Shown here in pieces: positions 35,307 through 46,386 of a stretch of DNA of 64,000 bases. The translations under genes and the position numbers were made by a program. Below the pieces are notes generated by a model, which did no database searches, had not been told where the DNA came from, and saw only the letters and a list, made by a program, of their open reading frames with translations. The DNA is from Pontivivens nitratireducens (GTDB lineage Bacteria > Pseudomonadota > Alphaproteobacteria > Rhodobacterales > Rhodobacteraceae), in the NCBI RefSeq assembly GCF_014235845.1, contig NZ_JACJUQ010000006.1, forward strand, positions 124,001-188,000. The letters are read 5' to 3'. Position 1 is the stretch's first letter. The number at the start of each line of letters is the position of its first letter.

Positions 35307-35855
35307 ATGAACCTCACTGGATCGCGCACGATCAACGCAGACGTAAAGACGGTCTGGGCCGCACTTCTGGATCCGGATGTCCTGAAGGATTGCGTTCCCG
35401 GCTGTACCGAGATGGCAGGCTCCGCCGAGGAGGGGTTCGAGGCGAAGGTCGTGCAAAAGGTCGGCCCGATCAAGGCGACCTTCAAGGGCATCGTCCAGAT
35501 CAGCGACCGCATCGAATATCAGAGCCTCAAGATCAGCGGTGAGGGTAAGGGCGGCCCCGCAGGATTCGCCAAGGGCGGCGCGGATGTCCGCCTGGAGGAG
35601 CAGGGCGACAGTACGGTCCTGAACTACGATGTCGAGGCGAAGGTGGGGGGCAAGCTCGCCCAGCTTGGCTCTCGCGTCATAGACGGTTTTGCCTCTAAGA
35701 TGGCGGATCAGTTCTTCGAGAACTTTCAAAACGCGGTCGAGAAGGGGCCGACCGGGGACACCACGGATGAGTCGGCTGCTTCGTCCGGTGATGCCCCTGC
35801 GGCTGAAACGGATGAACCAAAAAAAGGGTGGCTGGGCCGGATACGCGGCCGCTGA
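35307..35855 (+). CDS. coxG: CoxG-like SRPBCC protein
   Basis: A 182-residue protein of the CoxG family (MNLTGSRTINADVKTVWAAL, DPDVLKDCVPGC). CoxG of Oligotropha anchors CO dehydrogenase to the membrane. Here no transmembrane helix is visible at the C-terminus. Instead an acidic, Ala/Ser-rich linker ends in the basic tail KKGWLGRIRGR, so any membrane contact would be peripheral. It leads the operon coxG-S-L-M, which is unlike the usual coxMSL order. Confidence 0.82.
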   Translation: MNLTGSRTINADVKTVWAALLDPDVLKDCVPGCTEMAGSAEEGFEAKVVQKVGPIKATFKGIVQISDRIEYQSLKISGEGKGGPAGFAKGGADVRLEEQGDSTVLNYDVEAKVGGKLAQLGSRVIDGFASKMADQFFENFQNAVEKGPTGDTTDESAASSGDAPAAETDEPKKGWLGRIRGR

Positions 35856-35881
35856 CCACTGCAATATAATGGGAGGATATG

Positions 35882-36367
35882 ATGGCTAAGGTTTCCATGA
35901 CGGTGAACGGAACTTCGGTTTCGAGGGAAGTGGAGGGTCAGACGCTGCTCGTCTCGATGCTGCGCGAGGATTTGCGCCTGACCGGCACGCATGTCGGCTG
36001 CGACACGTCCCAATGCGGCGCCTGCGTCGTGCACGTGAACGGCAAGGCGGTGAAATCCTGCACCATGTTCGCCGTCGAGGCAGACGGCGCCGAGGTCTCC
36101 ACGATCGAGGGGCAGGCCAATGCCGACGGAACGCTCAGCACGATCCAGCAGGCATTTCAGGAACATCACGGTCTGCAATGCGGGTTCTGCACGCCCGGTA
36201 TGGTGATGTCGGCAGCAGCACTGCTCAAGGACAACCCAACCCCGACCGAGGGGGAGGTGCGCGCCTATCTGGACGGCAATATCTGCCGTTGCACCGGCTA
36301 CCACAACATCGTGAAGGCCATTATGGCCGCGTCCGGGCAGGACGTGTCCGCGATCGCCGCCGAATAA
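35882..36367 (+). CDS. coxS: Molybdenum hydroxylase small subunit, 2x[2Fe-2S]
   Basis: A 161-residue iron-sulfur subunit. The plant-type cluster cysteines are C40, C45, C48 and C60 ([10 protein letters not shown]). The second cluster uses C100, C103, C135 and C137 ([16 protein letters not shown]). It carries electrons from the Mo site to FAD. I chose ATG 35882 because GGAGG is five bases upstream; the adjacent ATG at 35879 is too close. It lies between coxG and coxL. Confidence 0.92.
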   Translation: MAKVSMTVNGTSVSREVEGQTLLVSMLREDLRLTGTHVGCDTSQCGACVVHVNGKAVKSCTMFAVEADGAEVSTIEGQANADGTLSTIQQAFQEHHGLQCGFCTPGMVMSAAALLKDNPTPTEGEVRAYLDGNICRCTGYHNIVKAIMAASGQDVSAIAAE

Positions 36368-36431
36368 TCAGACTGTCGATGAATCTGGGGCGAGAGCCTT
36401 TCAAGACGAACAGCCCCGAGGGAGGAATAAA

Positions 36432-38804
<2,373 letters not shown>

Positions 38805-38815
38805 GGAGAGCGGAT

Positions 38816-39604
38816 ATGTATGCATTTGATATAGAATGTCCGACATCGGTGGCGGATGCCGTCACCGCTTTGCAGGCTGAGGAGGCACAACCCTTGAGCG
38901 GGGGGCAGACTCTGATCCCCACGTTGAAACAGCGGCTGGCGGCACCCTCCACGCTGGTTTCCCTGACCAAAATACCGGAGATGCAGGGCATCGAGGCGAG
39001 CGGCGGAACCGTGCGCATCGGTGGGGCGGTCACCCATGCGACCGTGGCCGCGTCGGTGGGGCAGGCTTACCCCGCGCTGGCCGACCTTGCCTCGCGTATC
39101 GGGGATCCGGCGGTTCGCAACCGGGGCACGATCGGCGGATCGCTGGCCAACAACGACCCCTCTGCGTGCTATCCTGCGGCGGCGCTGGGCTCGGGGGCCA
39201 CGATCATCACCAACACGCGTGAAATCGCTGCCGACGATTACTTTCAGGGCATGTTCGTCACCGCGCTGGAGGAGGGGGAGATCGTCACCGGCGTGTCCTT
39301 CCCCGTGCCCGAGAAGGCAAATTACCAAAAGTTCATCCAGCCCGCCTCACGCTTCCCCCTGGTGGCGGTGTTCGTTGCCAAATACGGCGACGGCGTGCGG
39401 GTGGCTGTCACCGGCGCCTCGAATGAGGGCGTGTTCCGGTGGGCGGAGGCGGAACAGGCGCTGTCCGCGAACTTCTCCGCCGATGCGGTTTCCGGCTTGC
39501 AGGTCGATGACAGCAACCTGATCGCGGATCTGCACGGCAGTGCCGATTATCGCGCACATCTGATCAAGGTCATGACCGGCCGCGCGGTGACGGCGGCAGC
39601 CTGA
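38816..39604 (+). CDS. coxM: Molybdenum hydroxylase FAD-binding medium subunit
   Basis: A 262-residue FAD subunit with the family's two FAD motifs, seen in ALSGGQTLIPT-like sequence near residue 30 and RNRGTIGGSLANNDPSACYP around residue 105. It passes electrons from the iron-sulfur subunit to the quinone or another acceptor. The ATG at 38816 has GGAGAG seven bases before it and lies 11 bases after coxL. A perfect intrinsic terminator follows directly. No coxD/E/F maturation genes accompany the operon. Confidence 0.9.
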   Translation: MYAFDIECPTSVADAVTALQAEEAQPLSGGQTLIPTLKQRLAAPSTLVSLTKIPEMQGIEASGGTVRIGGAVTHATVAASVGQAYPALADLASRIGDPAVRNRGTIGGSLANNDPSACYPAAALGSGATIITNTREIAADDYFQGMFVTALEEGEIVTGVSFPVPEKANYQKFIQPASRFPLVAVFVAKYGDGVRVAVTGASNEGVFRWAEAEQALSANFSADAVSGLQVDDSNLIADLHGSADYRAHLIKVMTGRAVTAAA

Positions 39605-39618
39605 TTGTTCTTGCAGCG

Positions 39619-39650
39619 AAAGGGCGTCGGAGCGATCCGGCGCCCTTTTT
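39619..39650 (+). terminator. Intrinsic terminator of the cox operon
   Basis: A 13-bp stem (39619-39631 with 39636-39648; arms AAAGGGCGTCGGA and TCCGGCGCCCTTT, one wobble) and GCGA tetraloop is followed by a run ending in five T. It starts 15 bases after the coxM stop. Confidence 0.92.
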
Positions 39651-39746
39651 CGTGCGCAAAGGGTTGTATCAGCCATGACCCACGAGGCCGAGGCCTGACG
39701 ATCTGAGTTTGACGGAGCCCAGACTTGCAGATCAGCGGCTGGCAGA

Positions 39747-40625
39747 TCAAAGGCTGGTCAGGTTTCCATCCGGATCGACCAGCGTGATGCGCTGAACGCC
39801 GTCCATCTGCCGAACCTGCCGTATCAACGACATCGGCGCGAGGCACAGCGCGGTGGACAGGCAGTCTGCCAGCGTGGCATTCGCCGCCTCGACCGAGACC
39901 GTAGACCACAACGCGCCCCGCGCCGGATGCAGGATATGCTGCCGGTGTCCAACCTGCATGGCTGACGGGCTGGAAGTCGCGATCGCGGTGTTTCGTATCG
40001 TGCGCATCCCCAGCACGCCGAAGCTCGGATCATCCAGGCCCAATCGCCAAGGTCCGCCCAGGGCGCTGTACTCACCGATATTGACCAGCGCCTCGCGCAG
40101 ACCCAACGCTTTCAGCCGGGCGGTGACCAGATCGGTCGCGAAGCCCTGCGCGATACCGTTGAAGGTCAGCGCCTGATCTGCCGCCAGGGTAATACGGGAG
40201 TCGTTCCAGCGCACTCTGTCCCATCCGACCGCCTGGGCGGCAGCGTTCACATCGCCCCCCTGCGCCATTGCCAGCCACAGCGGCTGCACCGACGGATCGA
40301 ACAGGCCCTGGGTCATCCGGTGACCACGGTCCGCAACGGCAACCAGTTCCATGAACCGCGGGTCGTGGGGGGCGAGTGTTCCGGTGCGGTTCAGCGTCGA
40401 AAGGGCCGAGGATGGATCGTAGAGGCTGAACAGCCGCTCGACCTCACCCAGCAGCGGCGGTATTTCCGCGATGGCGCGTTCGGCAACCTCACGCGGGCCG
40501 TCGATGGTCAGACTGACATCCGCGCCCAGCGCCCGACCTCGCCACGACTGCGCTGCGACAGCATGGCCCGGCGCGGCCGCAGCGGCGGCGGCGATGGTCA
40601 GGAACCTGCGACGGGTAAGCCTCAT
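39747..40625 (-). CDS. apbE: FAD:protein FMN transferase (ApbE/NosX-like)
   Basis: A 292-residue periplasmic flavin transferase with a twin-arginine-type signal (LTRRRFLTIAAAAAAAPGHA). ApbE motifs include LFSLYDPSSALSTLNRTG and FNGIAQGFATDLV. It would attach FMN to the threonine of the neighbouring NosR-like protein. The start overlaps the NosR-like stop by four bases (ATGA), so the two are coupled. The alternative start at 40685 would lie inside the upstream gene. NosX is the ApbE partner of NosR in denitrifiers, but no nosZ is present here. Confidence 0.88.
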   Translation of the reverse strand: MRLTRRRFLTIAAAAAAAPGHAVAAQSWRGRALGADVSLTIDGPREVAERAIAEIPPLLGEVERLFSLYDPSSALSTLNRTGTLAPHDPRFMELVAVADRGHRMTQGLFDPSVQPLWLAMAQGGDVNAAAQAVGWDRVRWNDSRITLAADQALTFNGIAQGFATDLVTARLKALGLREALVNIGEYSALGGPWRLGLDDPSFGVLGMRTIRNTAIATSSPSAMQVGHRQHILHPARGALWSTVSVEAANATLADCLSTALCLAPMSLIRQVRQMDGVQRITLVDPDGNLTSL

Positions 40626-42712
40626 GCCGGGACCTCCTGTGATCGGGCGCGGGCTTTCTTGGCCTGCACGATCAGCGGAACGCATTTTTTCGGGTCATCG
40701 TGAATGGTCACGCAATCGAGACATTGGAAACATTCCGAATACTGAATCTCCCCGGTTTTTTTGATCGCTCCGTATTTGCACTTCACCTTGCAAAGCTGAC
40801 AGGGCGATCCGCAATCTGGCCGCCGCTCGATCCACTTGCGCCCCCGCAACAACCCGCCGATCGCCATCACGGCGCCCAGCGGGCAGACATAGCGGCAGAA
40901 CCCCTTGAACAGCACCATGGACAACAACAGCAGCCCCACGGCATAGGCCACGTAATACCATTCGCGGACGAAGAATGTGGTGATTGCGGTCTTGAACGGT
41001 TCGACCTCTATCGCCTTGTCCAGCCGCGCCGGAGCGGTAAAGATCAGCGTGATCAATGCGGTCAGCACGACATACTTGATCCATTTCAGGCGATTGTCCC
41101 ATGCGGGCGTCGGCTCGATCTGCGGCAGTTTCAGGAACCGTCCGATATGGTGCGCGAACTCCTGCAATGCGCCGAACGGGCACAGCCAGCCGCAGAACAG
41201 GCCCCGCCCCCACAACACGAAGCCCAGAATTGTCACGATCCAGATCACGAGCGAGAACGGATCGTAGAGCAGGAACCCGAACGCCCCCCCGGACTGGGCG
41301 GTGCGGATCACAGCCAGCGGTGTGGCGATGGACAATTGCCCCTGACCCCACCAGCCGATGAAAACCGTAACGAAGGCCAGAATGCCAAGCCGGATCGGCG
41401 TGAAATACCGGTGTCCGGCAAGCCTGTTCAGGCGAAATCCCAGAACGCCGATCAGTCCCACCAGAAACACCGTCAGGATGATCAGGTCAGTCGAGCGGTT
41501 GCGGATCGCGTCGACCCAGGGCGGCCGGGCCGTGGGGGTCTGCGGTCGCAGGAAAAACCGCTCATCCGTCGAAACCGCCGTGCTCAATGTGACGGTGCCT
41601 ATTTCGGGCTGGAACATGCCATGCTCGCGCAGACTGGCGATGTTCAACTGCCATTCGGTCGTGGGGTCGAAGCCCAGCCGCCGGTCGGTTCGCAGGATCA
41701 ACGCGGTTCCGTCTTGCAGTTCGGTCGGCAGATCGGGGTGCAACTGGATGAACAGATCGGCATCGCGAAAGGCAATGGGAAACCCGCCCTGTTCGGCGCT
41801 GATCAGATCGGGGGAGGTGTTGCGCACGAACTCCTCCGTTACCAGACCGTGCCGCGCCGTTTCGATCAGCAGCACGGGTTCATCCGTGGGGGAGAGTTGC
41901 ATGAATTGTTGCAGGTCCTCGAACGTGCCCGGGTCCAGAACCGCACGCGCGACCGAGGGCGGCCCGATATCGATGGCCCACAGGTCGAGGTACAGCCCCT
42001 GCGGATCGGCCCGCCCTTGCGGATCGTCATATTCCCAGATCGTGCCGGTGAATTCCGCATCCACCTGCGCATTGGTCACGGCAAGGTGCGAGACGAGACC
42101 CTGCGCGACCAGATCGTTCCAGCTCAAATCCTCGACATGGTCGGGGTTCGGATAGGCGGGGGGACCCGTTGCGATGCCGCTCATCTTTTCGCGCGCGACG
42201 TTCAGGGCGGCGGCCATGATGCTCTCATGCGCGATGCGGACCGAGGCCGTCGCCTTGGTCACGCCGTCCAGATAGATCAGCGCGGATCCGTCCGCACCGC
42301 TGCCATAGGGACTGCCCACGACGAGGCTGTCGGAAATCGAGAGACCGCGATATTGTTCGAAGAACTTGTGGAACGGTGCCTCGCCCAACCCGGATACGAA
42401 GATCGGCTCGTTATGCGAGATCAGCTTCACGTCCAGAAAGCGCCCCTCCAGATCCAGAACGACCAACAGGTTGATCGCAGCGCCGGAAAATCCGGGCAGG
42501 GGGGCCATCGGCTCCGTCTCGAAAACAAATCCGGCCTCCGCCCCACCGGAATTGAGCAATTGCCAGACCCCGTTGTCGCCCAGACTTTCCCCCAGCGACA
42601 TCGGCGGCGCGACATATGAGGCGATGACCTCACGCTCCAGCGGCTGCGACTCTGCGTAGGCGGGGGTCATGGCAAGCAGCACGAGGCTGAGGGCGAGGCG
42701 AAGAATGCGCAT
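40622..42712 (-). CDS. NosR/NirI-like membrane flavo-iron-sulfur protein
   Basis: A 696-residue protein. Order of parts: signal peptide (to A20), periplasmic FMN-binding domain with DGVTKATAS (likely FMN on T155), five to seven membrane helices (from about residue 400), and cytoplasmic polyferredoxin motifs CGWLCPFGALQE, CRYVCPLGAVMA, CGSPCQLCKVKCKYG and CFQCLDC. NosR feeds electrons to nitrous oxide reductase. This copy is found with ApbE in a PQQ alcohol dehydrogenase island without nosZ, so it may move electrons across the membrane for another purpose. The last cluster cysteines are intact, suggesting a working chain. Confidence 0.85.
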   Translation of the reverse strand: MRILRLALSLVLLAMTPAYAESQPLEREVIASYVAPPMSLGESLGDNGVWQLLNSGGAEAGFVFETEPMAPLPGFSGAAINLLVVLDLEGRFLDVKLISHNEPIFVSGLGEAPFHKFFEQYRGLSISDSLVVGSPYGSGADGSALIYLDGVTKATASVRIAHESIMAAALNVAREKMSGIATGPPAYPNPDHVEDLSWNDLVAQGLVSHLAVTNAQVDAEFTGTIWEYDDPQGRADPQGLYLDLWAIDIGPPSVARAVLDPGTFEDLQQFMQLSPTDEPVLLIETARHGLVTEEFVRNTSPDLISAEQGGFPIAFRDADLFIQLHPDLPTELQDGTALILRTDRRLGFDPTTEWQLNIASLREHGMFQPEIGTVTLSTAVSTDERFFLRPQTPTARPPWVDAIRNRSTDLIILTVFLVGLIGVLGFRLNRLAGHRYFTPIRLGILAFVTVFIGWWGQGQLSIATPLAVIRTAQSGGAFGFLLYDPFSLVIWIVTILGFVLWGRGLFCGWLCPFGALQEFAHHIGRFLKLPQIEPTPAWDNRLKWIKYVVLTALITLIFTAPARLDKAIEVEPFKTAITTFFVREWYYVAYAVGLLLLSMVLFKGFCRYVCPLGAVMAIGGLLRGRKWIERRPDCGSPCQLCKVKCKYGAIKKTGEIQYSECFQCLDCVTIHDDPKKCVPLIVQAKKARARSQEVPA

Positions 42713-42742
42713 GGATCATGTCTAGGTGTCCCCTGCGCGTTG

Positions 42743-42758
42743 TCCTATGCGACTTAGG
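42743..42758 (-). promoter_or_regulatory. Candidate regulator site in the nosR-like/permease divergent promoter
   Basis: Read on the minus strand the sequence is CCTAAGTCGCATAGGA, with CCTA/TAGG ends inverted. It shares GTCGCATAG and the CCTWRGTC head with the site before coxG. It lies 31 bases upstream of the NosR-like start. Confidence 0.45.
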
Positions 42759-42814
42759 TATCAAAGGTGCAGTTAGCCATTGGGATGGCGCGGCATTCAT
42801 GGAAGGATTTCTGC

Positions 42815-43591
42815 ATGATCCGCGACCTGTTCCGAACAAATGGTATCATCACCGCCCTGTCCCTGATGGGGCTGATGATCCTGTGGACCGTCCTTGCCTG
42901 GCTCAAGGGGGATCCCGATGTGCTGCCCATGCCGCTGGAGGTGTGGAGCATCGTTCGGCGTGAGGCCGCATCAGGTGATCTGGCCTATCACATGATCGCC
43001 ACCATCGGGCGGGTGGCGGCGGCGTTCGCGCTGGCAATGGCGCTGGGCCTTGGCATCGGGGTCGTTCTGGGACGCTCCCCCGCGCTGGATCGGTGGTTCG
43101 GCATCTGGCTGGTGGTGTTCCTGAACATTCCCGCGCTGGTGGTGATCGTGCTGTGCTATCTGTGGATCGGGCTGAACGAGGTTGCGGCGATCACCGCCGT
43201 GGCCCTGAACAAGACGGCAATGGTGGCCGTCACGATTCGCGAGGGGACCCGCGCCCTCGATCCCAGATTGCGCGACATGGCGCGGTCGTTCCAGATGTCA
43301 CCGCTCGACACGTTCCGCCACGTCACCGTTCCGCAGCTGTGGCCCTATATCGCGGCGAGCACGCGCAACGGCCTGGCCATCATCTGGAAGATCGTGCTGG
43401 TGGTGGAGTTTCTGGGGCGCAGCAACGGTGTCGGATTTCAGATTCACCTTTATTTTCAGTTGTTCGAAATCGGCTATGTCATGGCCTATGCGGTGAGTTT
43501 CGTTGCCTTTGTCCTGGTTCTGGAATGGACGGTCATCAATCTGTTCGAACGTCGGGCCACGCGCTGGCGCGCGGGTGAACCCGGATCGTGA
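42815..43591 (+). CDS. NitT/TauT-type ABC transporter permease
   Basis: A 258-residue permease with about six helices and the cytoplasmic EAA-like loop RDMARSFQMSPLDTFRHVTV, followed by PQLWPYIAASTRNGL, as in SsuC/TauC. The start at 42815 has GGAAGG nine bases upstream; 42767 is an in-frame alternative. It has no ATPase or binding protein next to it. The only matching partners in the window are those at 27107 and 28124, so I infer one transporter whose genes are separated by the alcohol-oxidation island. Confidence 0.83.
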   Translation: MIRDLFRTNGIITALSLMGLMILWTVLAWLKGDPDVLPMPLEVWSIVRREAASGDLAYHMIATIGRVAAAFALAMALGLGIGVVLGRSPALDRWFGIWLVVFLNIPALVVIVLCYLWIGLNEVAAITAVALNKTAMVAVTIREGTRALDPRLRDMARSFQMSPLDTFRHVTVPQLWPYIAASTRNGLAIIWKIVLVVEFLGRSNGVGFQIHLYFQLFEIGYVMAYAVSFVAFVLVLEWTVINLFERRATRWRAGEPGS

Positions 43592-43649
43592 CGCACCGGC
43601 CATGCGCCTGATTTTTTGTGCACCGCACCTAAAAATTCGCTTGCTTACC

Positions 43650-43711
43650 GCGCAATCTCATTCCATATCGTAACTCACAAACGTATTTTTATTGCGCAAC
43701 TAAATTGCGCA
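43650..43711 (+). promoter_or_regulatory. ATTGCGCA repeat elements upstream of ccr
   Basis: ATTGCGCA occurs at 43691-43698 and 43704-43711, exactly 13 bases apart, and an inverted GCGCAAT lies at 43650-43656. They sit between 21 and 82 bases before the ccr start. The repeats resemble binding sites for C2-metabolism regulators, but the factor is not identified. Confidence 0.5.
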
Positions 43712-43731
43712 CAGCCCGAAGGGAACGTTGC

Positions 43732-45015
43732 ATGGTTCAGACGGAAACCAACCCTGCCGCCGATCCGGAGAACCGCCCGGTGAAGGATTTGTACGAAATG
43801 GGCGAGTTTCCGCCCCTCGGACATGTGCCCAAGCAGATGTACGCCTGGACCATCCGGCGTGAGCGTCATGGCGAGCCGGATCAGGCCTTTGCCCTCGAAA
43901 CCGTCGATACGCCCGTGCTCGACAGCAACGAGGTGCTGGTCCTCGTGATGGCGGCCGGTGTCAACTACAATGGCGTGTGGGCGGGCCTTGGCACGCCAAT
44001 CAGCCCGTTCGACGGTCATGGCGCACCCTACCACATCGCGGGCTCCGACGCGTCCGGCATCGTTTGGGCCGTGGGTGACAAGGTAAAGCGGTGGAAGGTC
44101 GGTGACGAGGTCGTCATTCACTGCAACCAGGACGACGGCGATGATGAGGAGTGCAATGGCGGCGACCCCATGATGTCTCCGAGCCAGCGCATCTGGGGCT
44201 ACGAGACCCCGGACGGGTCCTTCGCGCAGTTCACCAATGTGCAGTCGCAACAATTGATGCCGCGCCCCAAGCACCTGACATGGGAGGAAGCGGCCTGCTA
44301 TACTCTGACCCTCGCCACTGCTTACCGCATGTTGTTCGGTCATGCCCCGCATGAGCTGCGCCCCGGTCAGAACGTTCTGGTGTGGGGGGCTTCGGGGGGT
44401 CTCGGCTCCTATGCGATCCAGTTGATCAACACGGCAGGCGCCAACGCGATCGGCGTGATTTCGGACGAAAGCAAGCGTGAGTTCGTGATGGGTCTGGGCG
44501 CCAAGGGCGTCATCAACCGCAAGGACTTCAACTGCTGGGGCCAGATGCCGACAGTGAACACGCCTGAATACAAGGACTGGTTCAACGAGACGCGCAAGTT
44601 CGGCAAGGCGATCTGGGAGATCACCGGCAAGGGCAACAACGTCGACATGGTGTTCGAGCATCCGGGCGAAAGCACGTTCCCGGTATCGGTCTTCGTGGTG
44701 AAGCGTGGCGGCATGGTCGTGATCTGCGCCGGGACCACCGGCTATAACCTGACCTTTGACGTGCGCTATCTGTGGATGCACCAGAAACGTGTTCAGGGCA
44801 GCCACTTCGCCAACCTCAAGCAGGCCAGCTCCGCCAATCAGTTGATGGTAGAGCAGCGTCTGGACCCCTGCATGTCCGAGGTGTTCGAGTGGAACGAACT
44901 GCCCGCCGCACATACCAAGATGCTGCGCAACGAGCATAAGCCCGGAAACATGGCTGTGCTGGTCTGTGCGCCCAGAACAGGGCTGCGGACCTTCGAGGAT
45001 GCCGTGGACGGCTGA
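43732..45015 (+). CDS. ccr: Crotonyl-CoA carboxylase/reductase
   Basis: A 427-residue medium-chain dehydrogenase that reductively carboxylates crotonyl-CoA to ethylmalonyl-CoA with NADPH and CO2, the key step of the ethylmalonyl-CoA pathway for acetyl-CoA assimilation. Highly conserved blocks are VLVLVMAAGVNYNGVWAGLG, IAGSDASGIVWAVG, the cofactor site WGASGGLGSYAIQL and VFEHPGESTFPVS. The ATG at 43732 is preferred over 43705, which lies in the repeat elements. It is a single gene closed by a perfect terminator. Its usual partner ethylmalonyl-CoA mutase is not in the window. It follows the alcohol-oxidation island, fitting C2 growth. Confidence 0.95.
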   Translation: MVQTETNPAADPENRPVKDLYEMGEFPPLGHVPKQMYAWTIRRERHGEPDQAFALETVDTPVLDSNEVLVLVMAAGVNYNGVWAGLGTPISPFDGHGAPYHIAGSDASGIVWAVGDKVKRWKVGDEVVIHCNQDDGDDEECNGGDPMMSPSQRIWGYETPDGSFAQFTNVQSQQLMPRPKHLTWEEAACYTLTLATAYRMLFGHAPHELRPGQNVLVWGASGGLGSYAIQLINTAGANAIGVISDESKREFVMGLGAKGVINRKDFNCWGQMPTVNTPEYKDWFNETRKFGKAIWEITGKGNNVDMVFEHPGESTFPVSVFVVKRGGMVVICAGTTGYNLTFDVRYLWMHQKRVQGSHFANLKQASSANQLMVEQRLDPCMSEVFEWNELPAAHTKMLRNEHKPGNMAVLVCAPRTGLRTFEDAVDG

Positions 45016-45069
45016 AACCGGCTGAACAGAACATTTGGGCTGTTCAAGGCCCAGTTGAGCGTAAAACCG

Positions 45070-45099
45070 CCTATCCCGCCCTGCGGGATAGGTATTTTT
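45070..45099 (+). terminator. Intrinsic terminator of ccr
   Basis: CCTATCCCGC (45070-45079) and GCGGGATAGG (45083-45092) form a perfect 10-bp stem with a 3-base loop, then TATTTTT. Confidence 0.95.
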
Positions 45100-45102
45100 G
45101 TT

Positions 45103-45128
45103 GATATGAAACCTCGAGATGAAACCTC
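45103..45128 (+). repeat. Two tandem 13-bp repeats upstream of the PRC-barrel gene
   Basis: GATATGAAACCTC (45103-45115) is directly followed by GAGATGAAACCTC (45116-45128), one mismatch. They lie about 80-100 bases before the PRC-barrel start and just after the ccr terminator, so they may belong to its promoter. Confidence 0.6.
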
Positions 45129-45205
45129 AATGCGGGTTGCGAGTTGGATCACTGTGTGGATCGTGACGCTTTCAGATTTCACGCAGCCAATTTGAGGTAT
45201 GTACC

Positions 45206-46288
45206 ATGAAAAAGTTTCTTATGACGACCGCCGTGGCACTTGCGATGACGACAACCGCATATGCCCAATCCGCATCTGTAGAGTATATCCAGAGCGCCGA
45301 GGCAGACGCGCTGATGGCGTCCAATCTGCTGGGCGCGCGTGTCTACGCAACCGAGACCGATGAGGAAATCACCTATTCGGCAGGAATGGAAACCGAGTGG
45401 GACGATATCGGTGAGATCAACGACGTGATCGTATCGCGCGATGGTTCCATCGAGGGTGTCGTTCTGGGCGTCGGAGGCTTCCTTGGAATGGGTGAAAAGG
45501 ACGTCGCCGTATCCATGGACGATCTGCGTTTCGTATCCGACGGGGCCGATGCCAATGACTGGTTCATCGTCGTGACCACCACGGCGGAGGCGCTCGAATC
45601 CGCGCCGACGTTCACCCCTGCAATGGAAGTGAACACCACGGCTACCGATGTTTCCGACGATATTCCGAACACGATGGAAAACGGTGATACCGACACGCAG
45701 ATGACTGCACCCGGCGCGATTGACGCCGAAGTCGACAGCGAACTTTCCGCCGATGCAGATGTTGAGACACGCGAGGTTGAGACCGAAATCGTCTCCGACA
45801 CCGAAGCCATGACCGATGAGGCCATGGACGAGGTGGACGAAATGGCCGAGTCCACCGGCGACGCGCTGGAAAATGCAGGCGACACGCTGGAAAACACCGG
45901 TGACGCCATCGCGGAGGAAACCGGACAGCTGGCAACGAATGTCGAGGAATCGATGGACGAGACCATCGCCGCGACCGAGGAAAACCTTGAGGCGATGGAC
46001 AACCCCATGGAAGGCTTCTCCGAGGTCGATATCGCCAGCTTGACGCAGGACGATCTGATCGGTGCCGAGGTCTATGGTGCCAATGATGAAAACGTCGGCG
46101 AAGTGGGCGACGTGATGGAGAACGGCGTGCTGATCGAAGTCGGCGGCTTCCTTGGGCTTGGTGAGAAGCAGGTCCTCGTACCGCTCGATGATTTGAGCGT
46201 CATGACCGACACCGACGGTGAAGTTCGCATCTACGTGAACGCAACTGAGGAATCGCTGGAGGCAATGCCGGAATTTGAAGCGAACTGA
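45206..46288 (+). CDS. Periplasmic protein with two PRC-barrel domains and acidic linker
   Basis: A 360-residue exported protein (signal MKKFLMTTAVALAMTTTAYA). Two PRC-barrels, about residues 35-125 (GVVLGVGGFLGMGEKDVAVS) and 280-360 (VLIEVGGFLGLGEKQVLVPL), are joined by roughly 140 residues that are very rich in Glu, Asp, Thr and Ala, with repeats such as GDALENAGDTLENTGDAIAE. PRC-barrels bind partners or act as stress-related envelope proteins in alphaproteobacteria. It is flanked by terminators on both sides, so it is transcribed alone. The specific function is unknown. Confidence 0.82.
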   Translation: MKKFLMTTAVALAMTTTAYAQSASVEYIQSAEADALMASNLLGARVYATETDEEITYSAGMETEWDDIGEINDVIVSRDGSIEGVVLGVGGFLGMGEKDVAVSMDDLRFVSDGADANDWFIVVTTTAEALESAPTFTPAMEVNTTATDVSDDIPNTMENGDTDTQMTAPGAIDAEVDSELSADADVETREVETEIVSDTEAMTDEAMDEVDEMAESTGDALENAGDTLENTGDAIAEETGQLATNVEESMDETIAATEENLEAMDNPMEGFSEVDIASLTQDDLIGAEVYGANDENVGEVGDVMENGVLIEVGGFLGLGEKQVLVPLDDLSVMTDTDGEVRIYVNATEESLEAMPEFEAN

Positions 46289-46322
46289 TCCCGGCTGGAT
46301 CCTTTGGAACGTTACGAAACGA

Positions 46323-46349
46323 AGCCCCGGACTTGCGCCGGGGCTTTTT
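46323..46349 (+). terminator. Intrinsic terminator of the PRC-barrel gene
   Basis: AGCCCCGG (46323-46330) and CCGGGGCT (46338-46345) pair perfectly around a 7-base loop, followed by a T-run to 46349. Confidence 0.93.
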
Positions 46350-46386
46350 CGTGTCTTTGATCGGCGCAAACTGATGGAGGATAGTC

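Noticed and set aside
33536-35512. 658-codon open frame on the minus strand
   Set aside because: It covers cytochrome c and the MxaJ-like gene in antisense, both of which have signal peptides and motifs.
40700-42619. 639-codon open frame on the plus strand
   Set aside because: Antisense to the NosR-like gene, whose cluster and FMN motifs are clear; the plus frame has none.
39747-42712. Nitrous oxide reduction (nos) cluster
   Set aside because: Only NosR-like and ApbE genes occur; nosZ, nosD, nosF, nosY and nosL are not in the window.
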